DNA of 64,000 nt from Catonia carolina. Its lineage: Eukaryota > Arthropoda > Insecta > Hemiptera > Achilidae. This document shows positions 41,611 through 51,660 of this stretch, piece by piece. The position numbers and the translations under genes are program-made. The stretch spans positions 6,052,883-6,116,882 of the forward strand of contig JAQMRL010000008.1 in the NCBI GenBank assembly GCA_035578175.1, read 5' to 3'. The notes under the pieces are model-generated. The model searched no databases. It was not told the origin of the DNA and saw nothing but the letters and a program-made list of their open reading frames with translations. Each line of letters starts with the position of its first letter. The stretch's first letter is position 1.

Positions 41611-41821
41611 AAGATAGGAATAACTTTGGGTAAGAGTATGAGTGTATATTTGTGAGTAGTCAATCTGTTTAATAAGCAAGCTGTACAAAATGCTAACCAA
41701 TAAAACCTAATCTTCATGGTGAACTGATAGAGCTATCAAGTGATCAGGCAATGAAATTTACTTCTTTTTTCTTGTTTTTGCGTCCTGGAGACTCCATGAG
41801 GAGTATAGGACATGTCAGCTA

Positions 41822-43169
41822 ACGGGTGTTTCAAAAAGGACGCACTTTGAAGTTTAAGGGTTAATATTTTCTGCATAGGGAATATTTTTTCCCCCCAAAT
41901 AACAGTTGGCACTACCGTACTCATTGTTGACCCATTGTGTATTACTGACATGTACTAGTGCTATCCCAGTATTCATTTGTGTCTGTAGTGTCTGTATAAG
42001 TTCAAACATGGTTTTTTCAAAGGATCTATGTGTTTTTATTATTGAAAGTTATTGCGCATATAAATCTTACGAACGAGTGAAAGACGAGTTCCAGTTAAAA
42101 TTTCCCAATTCTGAAGTACCTAATAACACCACAATATCGCATCTGATTAATAAATTTCTTGAGACTGGCAGTGTACAGGATCGGAAAAGCACAGGTCGAC
42201 CATCAGTGTTAACAGAACAAGTTTTGGACGATGTGAAACAACGTTTGACTACCTCACTCAGCAAATCACTTAGAAAGTTATCTTCACAGGCTGGATTATC
42301 ACTATCTTCCGCTTTAAGGGCTACAAAAAAATTAAATCTGCATCCTTACCGCATCGGTGTCGTTCATGAACTGAAAGAAGTTGACCATGGGAAACGTATA
42401 CAGTATTGTCGTTGGATACGTTCTCTTGTTAATGACAACGGTGTTGAAATATTGGATTGTGTTTATTTCAGTGACGAAGCATGGTTCCACTTGGATGGTT
42501 ACATCAACAGCCGAAACTGGCGAATATGGAGCGCTCATAATCCTCACACATTTCATAAACGTTCACTACACGCATGTAAAATTGGTGTATGGTGTGCAAT
42601 CTCCCGGCGTCGTATTGTTGGGCCTTTATTTTTTGACACATCTGTAGATGGTGTGGTGTACCGCAACTTAATTGAACAATTTATAGCGTTGTTAGAATTA
42701 CACGATCGAGATTGTTGGTTTCAGCAGGATAACGGAACGTGCCGTACGTCTACTGAAACGCTGAATATGTTACGAGAATTTTTTGGCCATCGTGTGATAT
42801 CACACGAGGATTGTGGCCACCAAGATCCCCAGATCTTACTCCTGCGGATTTTTTTCTTTGGGGGAATTTAAAGAGTAAGGTTTTTAAAAACAATCCTCAT
42901 ACATATGAAGAATTGAAGGCTAATATTGAAAGTGAGATTACAAACATTAATGAGCAAACACTACGAAAAGTGGCTGCAAATGTTATGAAACGTGTCCGAA
43001 CTTGCATTACAAGCGGAGGAAGTCATTTTGAATATTTATTGTGAATTTTTAAAGGTACCTAATCTGAATGTTATAAAGGTAATAATTTCATACCGTATAA
43101 TTTGTAATTACTTAATGTAATAAATTAGCGTTCTCAAACTTTGAAGTGCGTCCTTTTTGAAACACCCGT
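41822..43169 (+). mobile_element. Full-length Tc1/mariner-type element nested in a LINE
   Basis: TA duplications (41820-41821, 43170-43171) flank ends ACGGGTGTTTCAAAAAGGAC and its complement. The inverted match extends over 30 bp through GCACTT.GAAGTTT. At 1,348 bp it has the size of a complete element, and the transposase is almost intact. The host LINE reads continuously across the empty site (GTCAG(T/C)TATAA), confirming the insertion. Confidence 0.95.
42008..43044 (+). pseudogene. Mariner-type transposase with a single frameshift
   Basis: The start MVFSKDLCVFIIESYCAYKS opens an HTH region ending RKSTGRPSVL. The catalytic core follows: VYFSDEAWFHLDGY (first D), CWFQQDNGTCRTSTETLN (second D). 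Then the frame breaks near 42800-42812 and continues in another frame as GLWPPRSPDLTPADFFLWGN (third D) to HFEYLL and a stop. Apart from that one indel all landmarks of an IS630-Tc1-mariner transposase of about 345 residues are present. The spacing from second to third D is about 38-39 residues, so it is not the DD34D group; the shift prevents an exact count. Confidence 0.85.
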
Positions 43170-43920
43170 TATAATACCTGATATACCTATAACAATCACA
43201 CAATTTTTGTACGCTATAAAAAGTTTCACTGATCAAGTAATTTTTCAGATTTTTTTTAAAGGAATGCAAATTATCACAACATTTTAAAAATTGGGGTAAT
43301 TTATTCATGAATTTTCTCCTTGCATAAGTAGGTTTTTGTACAAACAATTTTGTTGAGTGATTAGCCACATAATAATCATTTCTTTTTCTTGTGTTATGGT
43401 TGTGAACACTGAAATTCTGCATAAAATTATTTTGCCTAACATACATAATCACCTCAAAAATGTAGAGAGAGGGAACTGTAAGCAATTTAAGCTCCTTAAA
43501 TAATGGCCTGAATGAGGTTAGCTGGTTAGCTCCCACCATACACCTAATAGCTTTCTTTTCAATTTTAAAAACCCTATTCATATTACCCATACTAACATAC
43601 CACAACAAATATGAGACAGAATGAGGCCATGATACGCTGCCATTAGTAATTTTTTATCATTTAATCTGGTAATTTGTTTTAGTGCAAATACCCCAGATGA
43701 AATTTTACTACAAACTTGATTGGTATAGAAGTCCCAAGACAAAAATCTATGTAGAGACTTTCAACAATGCGTGTGCCAACAAATTTTTGGATAACTATTA
43801 ACAGGTTGACTGCTGTGAGACATATTTTTGTGTCTCAGTTCATATTGCCAGAAATGCTATGAGACACATATCAGTGTTTCATCACTTTCATGTTCTTTTG
43901 ACTTCATTTGGTACTAACAG

Positions 43921-44257
43921 TTTTTTTTTTTTTTTAATTCCTAATATGTGTACGTTGCAATCTGTTCAATTCAGAACAATAAGCAACCCACGACCCAATG
44001 AGATGAGGATGATGTGTATGACATGTAAATGAGTTGTAGTCTTGTACAGACCCAGGTCGACCATTCCTGAGAGAGTATGGTTTATTGAACCCCAACCATC
44101 AAAGTACACCGGTAACCGCTGTCTAGTATTCAAATCCATATAAAAGTAACTACCTTTACTAGGATTTGAACCAGGAACCTTCGTCTCCGAAAATCAGCTG
44201 TTAAACAGCTGATTTTGGCGACGTCTTTACCTCTAGACCAACCCGGTGGGTTACTAA
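43921..44257 (-). repeat. SINE-A, full length, in a Ras intron
   Basis: The reversed copy runs from a 15-bp T tract to ACCAACCCGGTGGG. The head region is duplicated just downstream (44328-44441). Confidence 0.85.
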
Positions 44258-44441
44258 CAGTTGAGCTGATTTCAGCAATAACCTTATACTTTTTCCTAGG
44301 TTTTATCCTAGGTTTTTTCCTAGGTTTTATCAGCTGTTAAACAGCTGATTTTGGCGACGTCTTTACCTCTAGACCAACCCGGTGGGTTACTAACAGTTGA
44401 GCTGATTTCAGCAATAACCTTATACTTTTTCCTAGGTTTTT
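44196..44441. repeat. Tandem duplication at a SINE-A head (period 132 bp)
   Basis: The block starting TCAGCTGTTAAACAGCTGAT and ending near TTCCTAGGTTTTAT occurs at 44196-44309 and again, nearly identical, at 44328-44441. The junction holds a small TCCTAGGTTTTA repeat, which probably seeded the duplication. Confidence 0.8.
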
Positions 44442-44686
44442 ATTCGGATTTTTGTACTTCTTTTAATTATAATAATTTGTGTTATTTTTAAATCAATTAC
44501 AGTTATAATAATAATAAGTTAGCACTTTCAATGCTAACATTCGGAAAACTGCACATCGATATCTTTTATGTGAAGTGCCAGTGTCCAGTTTACCGGAGGT
44601 CCGTAAGTTCAGCATAAAGTCCGGATAACCGAACGTTTACAAAAATAATTTTTTTTAAACAAAAATTAATGGAATAATATATTTTG

Positions 44687-44860
44687 AGACGGCTGCCGGG
44701 GCGTAGTAACTAGCGTGCTAGCCTACAAAGCAAAAGGTTCCAAATTTGATTCCCGGCTTGGTTCTAGAAATTTTAACACATTACCGTACCGAAACCCACA
44801 GTAGTCGCAAATGATCAAGCTGTCAATGCGACTTTAACTAAACTCAAAAAAAATGTATTT
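44687..44860 (+). repeat. SINE-E copy
   Basis: GCCGGGGCGTAGTAACTAGC and TTTGATTCCCGGCTTGG (decayed box B), with the body CACAGTAGTCGCAAATGATC and an A-rich tail. Confidence 0.7.
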
Positions 44861-44894
44861 TGAATATTTTTAGTGTTAGAATGACTTTTTTTGT

Positions 44895-45799
44895 CATCAG
44901 TCTCTCGACTGATTTGATGCAGTTCTCCAACCTGTTCTATCTTGTGCAAGTCGTTTCATATCTGCATACCTGTAACACCCTACATCTTTTGTAATTTGCT
45001 TTATATATTCTAATCTTTGCCTCTATAATTTACTCCCTCAATATTACCCTCCATTATTAATAGCCCAATACCTGGATGTCTTAGGATATGCCCCACTAGC
45101 CTATCCCTTCTTTTGGTAAGATGCTTCCATATACTTCTTTTTTCATCCACTCGCCTAAGAACCTCTAAATTACTTATTTTGTCCTCCCACCTAATCTTTA
45201 ACATTTTCCTATAACACCACGTTTCAAAAGCTTCTATCCTCTTCTTTTCTACAGCCCCTATCACCCACGTTTCACTTCCGTATAATGCTACACTCCAAAC
45301 ATAATGTTTTAAGAAATTTTTCCTAATCTGTAAATCAATGTTTGTAGTCAGTAAGCTGTTTTTCATTTCAAAGGCTTTTCTGGCTTGAGCAATTCTACTC
45401 TTGATATCACTTGTGCTTCTACCATCCTTTGTTATTTTACTCTCCAGATAGCAGAATTCCCCAACTTCCTGTATGTTTTCGTTGCCTACTTTTAAATTTC
45501 CCATCTCTTCTAAACCACTCTTGCTGCTGCACAACACTTTCGGTTTGTTCTTATTAATTTTCATGAAGTTATTCTTTCTCAAGATCTCATCCATTCCATT
45601 TAAGGCATCCTCTAGTTCTTTCTTTATCTCGGCTAATACTACTATATCATCGGCGAATCTCAGCATTTTTATTGTTTCTCCTTGAATTTTTATTCCTGCG
45701 TCAAATTTCTCCTTCACTTCATTTATAGCCTCTTCTATAACAAGTTAAAAAAGTAATGGTGACAAAGAACAACCTTGTCGTACACCTTTTCTTAGACTT
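44895..45799 (-). pseudogene. Non-LTR RT palm-to-tail region (family H)
   Basis: The minus-strand frame from 45717 reads IKIQGETIKMLRFADDIVVL (FADD catalytic motif at residues 21-24), GEFCYLESKITKDGRSTSDI, then LLTTNIDLQIRKNFLKHYVW, SVALYGSETWVIGAVEKKRI and EAFETWCYRKMLKIRWEDKI. Upstream GVRQGCSLSPLLF (motif B) survives next to the SINE-B but a frameshift and stop separate it. The 3' end reads DMKRLAQDRTGWRTASNQSR then D and a stop, near 44910. Related but rearranged tails lie at 51661-52745. Confidence 0.85.
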
Positions 45800-46066
45800 T
45801 TTTTGTTGTTGTTTAGGTCAACAGCCGAATGGCTGGTTTGAACCTGTAGAGGTTTTACTAAGTAAAACGAGGAATGAGGTGGTTTACCATTGCCTTCCTC
45901 ACTGAGTGGAAAAGTACGCTTATCAGCATGCCGGGCCCTCTGAAAAGCACATATTTTCCACTCTGTAAATGACAACTTCACTTTATTCACCACAGGGTCT
46001 GGCTGTACAATGAAATTCATTACTTTCAGAGAAGATAACTCTGATTAGTGTCTTTTACACCTCTTT
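45800..46066 (-). repeat. SINE-B, 5'-truncated
   Basis: Reversed SINE-B lacking the first 130 bp. The family frame is open and runs into the adjoining RT motif-B codons, producing a chance fusion frame (45745-46020). Confidence 0.8.
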
Positions 46067-46383
46067 TTTTTTATGAACACAATAAAAATTAATTTTTAAA
46101 AGAAAATTTTATTTTTCTGAAACGTTGAAATTTTGATTGACAATGAACGGTAAGCTTACGCCTGAAAGTTATCGAAACAAGGGTTATCACTTTTTGTGCG
46201 CCCTTGTACAAATTACATGGCACTTTAGATCAAACTTTTAAATATTGTTCGAGCACCGAAAGGGTTAATGAACTCTATAATTTTAGATGACTAATGTCTT
46301 ATGTTGATGCAACTTTTACACAGTAAAAAATAAAATGAAATGCATAATTTTATAGAAAAATAAACAAGAAATAAAATACAGAC
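46067..46383. other. Unique intronic sequence 3' of the switch I exon
   Basis: No repeat or exon is seen. Confidence 0.4.
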
Positions 46384-46471
46384 TGTCAAGTTTAGCTGGG
46401 ACATCATCAATGACACACTGCTTTGTATACGAATCCTCAATGGTCGGGTCATAATCGGTCACAAAGTAACT
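46384..46471 (-). CDS. R-Ras/TC21-type GTPase, switch I exon
   Basis: An 88-base exon follows acceptor CTGTTTCAG in phase 0 and reads [20 protein letters not shown] then IDDVPAKLD, plus the first base of the next isoleucine codon, ending at a GTCTGT donor. YDPTIEDSY is the Ras effector loop with the magnesium-coordinating threonine. The frame joins exon 40170-40381 exactly (A plus TC gives isoleucine; [11 protein letters not shown] results). The preceding exon, with the GxxxxGKS P-loop and the start codon, was not found between here and base 64000, so the gene is partial in this window. The exon is too short to show up as a long open frame. Confidence 0.95.
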
Positions 46472-46546
46472 CTGAAACAGAAAACATTAAAATTATTAAT
46501 AATTAACCGACATATACTTACAAACACATAAAAAAATAATATGATG

Positions 46547-46830
46547 TGAAACACTCACACGACTTTCTCTTGCCAATGTAGATAATGAACAACATAACCT
46601 ATGTTTAATCATAAGCAAACAATGTATATGAAAAACATACACTGTTATAAACTTCTCTAAACGACCATCCCTCCCTCCAAACGAATATGGTGTGAAACAC
46701 TCACATGGCTTTCTCTTGCCAATATAGATAATGAACAACATAACCTACGTTTAACCATGAGTAAACAATGTAATATGAAAAACATATACTGCTATAAACT
46801 TCTCTGAACGACCAACCCTCTCCCCGAACG
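46547..46830 (+). repeat. Tandem pair of HL-1-variant left ends
   Basis: Two copies of about 140 bp, starting ATGATGTGAAACACTCACAC (46547) and ATGGTGTGAAACACTCACAT (46688), each run through CTTTCTCTTGCCAAT, AATGAACAACATAACCTA and AAACTTCTCT. The same variant is seen at 3620. Confidence 0.8.
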
Positions 46831-46922
46831 AATATTTGTGGAACCGATTTTATTACTCATAAGACCAATGTAAAATAAAATTTAGCTAAACAGTGTCATA
46901 ATATTGTTTTGATATCTCTGTC

Positions 46923-47099
46923 GTCTGCCCATAACAGACAGGTGGAGTGTCAAATTATTTACAGTCAATCTGTTCGTTGCAGGGCTAAAATAAATAGTTC
47001 TGTTTCTTATCACATGGCCAGCCAATTAAATTACTGAATCATTTAGAACAGAAGAGGTAGAGGTGTAAAAGATACAAATCAGAGTTATCTTCTCTGAAA
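46923..47099 (+). repeat. SINE-B 5' half
   Basis: It starts CTGCCCATAACAGACAGG and is cut at TTATCTTCTCTGAAA, where a mariner fragment begins. Confidence 0.8.
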
Positions 47100-47573
47100 T
47101 GCAAATGCTTACAGTGAGATGCTTTGAAAACTGTGTCAAGCAATAGAGAACAAGTACCATGAAATGCTCACAGCAGCATTATTTTCATCCCTGACAATGC
47201 TCACCCTCAAATTGTAAATGTGACACAACAAATTTTAAAAAATTTTGGCTGGGAACCAATTCGACCACCCTCCATACAGTCCAAACCTTGCTCCTAGTGG
47301 CTACTTTCTTTCCTTGCGCCTGTAAAATGATCTTGCTGGCAAAAGATTCAATGATAATGACGAGATCGAAAAACCATGTTACTAACTGGTTGAAATCACA
47401 GGGAAAAATTTTTATGGTGAACTAATACAAAAGCTTACAAAAACTGGTGGTACTGATGTGGAAAAATAGTTTAAAAAATAGAAATTCTTTGGAAATAAAT
47501 TGTTTTACTTAATACGTACAGTATTTGTTTTCTTTCACCAGTAAAACGGAACTTACTTTCTGGATGTACCTCG
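47100..47573 (+). pseudogene. Mariner 3' fragment with right terminal repeat
   Basis: The degenerate frames read DHPPYSPNLAPSGYFLSLRL (third catalytic D replaced by G) and TKTGGTDVEK with a stop at about 47468. The right end ACTTTCTGGATGTACCTCG is followed by TA. The left half is missing. Many stops are present. Confidence 0.75.
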
Positions 47574-47577
47574 TAAT

Positions 47578-47848
47578 AATTTTCTTTTCTTTTGCTTATA
47601 TGAAAATATAGGAAGGAAAGTATTGTTTACATGTCGATTTTTTGAAATCAAGTTTTTACCGGATCTACACGTTTTCAGACTACCTGAACCCAAAAAACAT
47701 GTTTTTAGTGATTGGTCTGAGTGTGTGTGAAAAAAATATCTCAAGAATGGAATCGTATGAAGTTGAAACTTAAAATTTAAGTTAGGTAGCCTACCACTAG
47801 AGGACCCGACACGAACATTTTCATCAAAATCAGTCAACCGGAAGTACA
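47578..47848 (-). repeat. HL-1 right-end fragment
   Basis: It covers the stem-loop side up to the word ACCGGAAGTA, then stops; the remainder of the element is absent. Confidence 0.75.
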
Positions 47849-47978
47849 GGCCAAGCCAATTGCTATGAGCGCTGGGCTACGCATGCGCATAATTGACTTG
47901 CACCAGCATACCCCTTCGACCTACAGTTACTGTAGATGTACAGTCAGAGTGTTGTTGAAAATTGACAACGCCCATTGT

Positions 47979-48851
47979 ATTTTTACTTTCTCTTACCGGA
48001 TCTATACGTTTTCAGACCCCCTGAACCCAAAAAACATGTTTTTAGCGATTGGTCTGTGTGTGTGTGTGTGTGTCTGAACAGAATATCTCAAGAACGGAAC
48101 ATCATACGAACTTGAAACTTAAGTTACATACCACTACCGGACGCGACACGAACATTTTCATCAAAATCGGTCAACCGGAAGTAGTAGTTTATTCGTATAA
48201 TTTTTCAGTTTTTTGCGATTTTCTCAAAAACTGGTCCTACGATTTTTTTTAAAATCGCCTATTTTACTCAATTTTTTATTCTCTACAAGATAAGGTAGGC
48301 GCCATGTTTGCTGAAATTCTCGGTGAGGCTGTTTTCACGTAAAAACGTTGTTTTTTTAAGATTACGGCTTTAATATAAATTTTAGCGCAAAAACTTATAT
48401 AATAAAAATTGTAGAGAATTTAAAAACCTACAACTTCTGTTTCAAACATTTGTTTGTATGACGCTTAGTTTAGCAGTAATTAGCGATTTTCTGATTTTTT
48501 TCTCACGAAAACGTGTGAAAAATCGATTTTTTTAAGATTTTGGCCTTAGTATGCATTTTACGACAAAAGTGTATATAACCAAATTTATAGGAAATTTAAA
48601 GATCTACAACTTTTATTTAACGTATTTTTCTCTACAGAGCCTAGTTTAGCGTGAAATAGTGATTTTCCGTATTTTTAAGCCAGACTGAGGTTGATTTTCA
48701 TTTTGAGTGTTTCACTTATGATTAAAATAAGGGTATGTTTATTGAGGTTAGTTTTTTGTTTATTTCTAATATTTTATTACTAATGTTAAATTATATTATT
48801 AATTATTTGCATTGGCAAGAGAAAGTTGTGTGAGTGTTTCACACCAGATTT
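47979..48851 (-). repeat. HL-1, nearly full length
   Basis: The right end lacks the stem-loop segment (CTTTCTCTTACCGGATC joins directly). The remainder matches copy 6988-7946 closely, including a TG tract at 48055-48072. Confidence 0.85.
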
Positions 48852-48954
48852 AGTACCCATGCAGTTCCATTGTTGATTACATAACGATGCACTATTGCAG
48901 TACACACAAGACTATACTGATGCAGATGCACGTTTTACCCAACGCTCTCCTTAC

Positions 48955-49183
48955 CAATACGCCGGGGTCCCGGGTTCGATTCCCGGTCAGGTCTAGCATT
49001 TTTGCCGGCCGCGTTGGCGATGTTGGTAACGTGCTCGCCTCTCATCACGCGGTCTTGGGTTCGAATCCCACTCAGGCATGGCATTTTTTCATACGTTACA
49101 AAAAATTCATTTCATTCTTCACCGTCTGCATTAGCAGCAATTTGCAAAACAGTCGGACGTTAAACCAAAAAAAAAAAAAAAAA
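48955..49183 (+). mobile_element. SINE-D preceded by a partial SINE-D-variant head
   Basis: 48955-49003 is a fragment with GGTTCGATTCCCGG like the copy at 34459. 49004-49183 is a complete SINE-D starting GCCGGCCGCGTTGG, with box B GGTTCGAATCCC and a 29-base A run, the longest tail of the family here and a sign of recent insertion. Confidence 0.8.
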
Positions 49184-49214
49184 AAAAAAAAATCTCCTTA
49201 CCAAAATCAGGCTA

Positions 49215-49876
49215 TAGTAGTTCATTCGTGTAATATTTAATTTTTTTGCGATTTTCTCAAAAAAGGCTCCTACGATTTTTTTAAAAATCGCCTTATTCAT
49301 TACATTTTTTATGCTCTACTAGATAGGGTAGGTGCCATGTCTGCTGAAATTCTTGGGGAGGCAGTCCTCTCGTAGAAAGAAAATGTTTATTTTAATATTT
49401 CATCTTTAATTATGCATTTCAGCACAAAATTTTACACAATAAAAGTTGTAGAAAATTTAAAACCTACAAATTTTATTTCAAACAATTCTTTGTATTCCAC
49501 TTAGTTCAGCGGTAATTAGTGATTTTCTGTTGTTTTTTTCATGAAAATCTGTAAAATTGATTTTTTTTAAAGATTTCGGCCTTGGTATGCATTTTACGAC
49601 AAAAATGTAAAAAAAAAATTTATAGGAAATTAAAAGATTTACAACTTTTATTTAGAGCATTTTTCCTAACGGAGCTTAGTTTAGCGTGAAAGACTGATTT
49701 TCCGTATTATTAGCCAAACTAAGGTTGATTTCATTTTGCATCATTCACTCATGATTAAAATAAGGTTATGTTTTTTGAAATTAGTTTTTTATGGTTTATT
49801 TCTAATGTTACGTTATATTTTCCATTATTTGTATTGGAAAGAGAAAGTCGTGTGAGTGTTTAACAGCAGATTTTTA
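49215..49876 (-). repeat. HL-1, right end missing
   Basis: It starts inside the element (TAGTAGTTCATTCGTGTAAT) and ends at the left terminus near 49876. Moderately diverged. Confidence 0.8.
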
Positions 49877-49976
49877 AAGATCTTTTCACGACGTAAAATG
49901 AAATTTACGTTGTTTATAACGAAGCTGTAAAGGTGTAGATGAAGTTAAAATGTGAAACATCAGGGCACTACGCAAT

Positions 49977-51345
49977 TTTTTTTATCTACGTAGCATAAAT
50001 CCGCCGATGGGAGATGAGTTGACGGGGGTCACACGCCGGGGGCCAATATTTACAAAACTGTAACAGTGGGAGGGACAGAAGATGAGCATAAAAATGTATT
50101 TTTTTAACTGACTTATAAAAGAGTGACTAATACATGGAAGAAGGGTTTCGGGGGGGATAAGGAGAGGACAGTGGGAAGTAAGGCCGACTACACACCTATT
50201 TTTACTTTCTCTTGCCTATATGAATATATAGGAAGGAAAGTATTGTTTTCATGTCGATTTTTCGAAATCGAGTTTTCACCGGATCTACACGTTTTCAGAC
50301 CCCCTGAACCCAAAAAACAATTATTTAGCGATTGGTCTGCGTATGTGTGAACAGAATATCTCAAGAACGGAACATTGTACGAACTTGAAACTTGAAACTT
50401 AAGTTACATACTACTACCGGACCTGACACGAACATTTTCATCAAAATCGGTCATCCGGAAGTAGTAGTTTATTCGTATAATTTTTCACTTTTTTGTGATT
50501 TTCTCAAAAACTGGTCCTACGATTTTTTTTAAAAATCGCTTGATTTACTCAATTTTTTATTCTCTACAAGATAGGGTAGGCACCATGTTTGCTGAAATTC
50601 TCGGTGAGGCTGTTTTCACGTAAAAACATAATTTTTTTTAAGATTACAACTTTAATATGCAATTTAGCGCAAAAATGTACATAATAAAAGTTGTAGAGAA
50701 TAAAATATCCTACAACTTTTATTTTAAACATTTTTTGTGCAACGCTTAGTTTAGCAGTAATTAGCGATTTTCTGAATTTTTCTCACGAAAACGTGTGAAA
50801 AATCGATTTTATGAGGATTTCGGCCTTAGAATGCATTTTAGGACAAAAGTGTATATAATAAATTTTATAGAAAATAAAAAGATTTACAACTTTTATTTAA
50901 CGCATTTTTCTCTACAGAGCCTAGTTTAGCGTGAAAGAATGATTTTCCATGTTTTTAAGCCATACTGAGGTAAATTTTCATTTTGCGTCTTTCACTAATG
51001 ATTAAAATAAGGTTATGTTTATTGAGGTTAGTTTTTTGTTTATTTCTAATGTTTTATTACTAATGTTAGGTTTATTGTTAATTATTTGCACTGGCAAGAG
51101 AAAGTTGTGTGAGTGTTTCACACCAGGTTTTTTATCTACATAGCATAAATCCGCCGATGGGAGATGAGTTGACGGGGGTCACACGCCGGGGGCCAATATT
51201 TACAAAACTGTAACAGTGGGAGGGGCAAAAGATGAGCATAAAAATGTATTTTTTTTAACTGTCTTATAAAAGAGTGACTAATACATGGAAGAAGGATTTC
51301 GAGGGGGGGAGGAAAGGAGAGGACAGTGGGAAGTAAGGCCGACTA
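49977..51345. repeat. Direct repeats of about 215 bp flanking an HL-1
   Basis: The block TTTTATCTACGTAGCATAAA to GGCCGACTACACACCTA (49980-50198) recurs with few changes at 51130-51345. Between them lies one complete reversed HL-1 (50199-51129). The block contains GGGTCACACGCCGGGGGCC. It is not found elsewhere in the window. Confidence 0.85.
50199..51129 (-). repeat. HL-1, full length
   Basis: The complete reversed element has an intact right stem-loop and a contracted CA tract. It sits exactly between the two direct repeats described above. Confidence 0.85.
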
Positions 51346-51655
51346 CACCTATTTTTAATTCACATCTCACTCACTATTTATTATGGCCGTGCGTGCGTGC
51401 GTGCGTGCGTGAACGAACATAAAAACGAAACTGCCGCCGCCCGTCTGACCTCATTAGTGAATAAGAAACATCGCTTAACATGACACAAAACTTCAAAATT
51501 ATTATCGAATTAATGAAAGAAAAAAAACACGAACCAACACACTGTCCATCATGTAATTAATATTTAAAGACGACAAATTAATTGGACATCATTTCAGTTT
51601 AAAAAGAGTTAATAAAAAAAACTGGTGTGCAACACTCTCCCGACTTTACCTTTCC
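51346..51655. other. Unique stretch with a GTGC microsatellite
   Basis: Five GTGC units lie at about 51389-51410. No gene is seen. Confidence 0.5.
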
Positions 51656-51660
51656 AATGA

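Larger units (their letters stand above)
41781..43805 (-). pseudogene. Non-LTR retrotransposon 3' part (family F), split by mariner
   Basis: The 3' end (complement of GTCCTGGAGACTCCATGAGG, 41781-41819) is separated by the mariner from the RT region 43172-43805. The minus-strand frame reads LHRFLSWDFYTNQVCSKISS, GVFALKQITRLNDKKLLMAA, YHGLILSHICCGM, then MVGANQLTSFRPLFKELKLL and HNHNTRKRNDYYVANHSTKL. The landmarks are those of a Jockey-type RT thumb and tail. At least two frameshifts are present. It is the longest coding remnant of this family here. Confidence 0.8.
40382..46383 (-). other. Intron of the R-Ras-like gene (6,002 bp), transposon-filled
   Basis: It starts with GTCTGT after 46384 and ends TTGACAG before 40381. 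Inside are a Sola-like transposon whose target duplication lies only 57 bp from the acceptor, a hAT end, a family-F LINE split by a mariner, a SINE-A with tandem duplication, a SINE-E, a non-LTR RT fragment and a SINE-B. Unique sequence makes up a minority. Confidence 0.9.

Noticed and set aside
45473..45685. Plus-strand serine/phenylalanine-rich frames opposite the RT at 45010-45717 (also 51772, 52184)
   Set aside because: They are antisense shadows of the reverse-transcriptase coding strand.
49004..49077. Possible tRNA gene
   Set aside because: A-box and B-box-like sequences are present, but the acceptor pairs poorly, the anticodon arm does not fold, and the body plus A tail recur as SINE-D.
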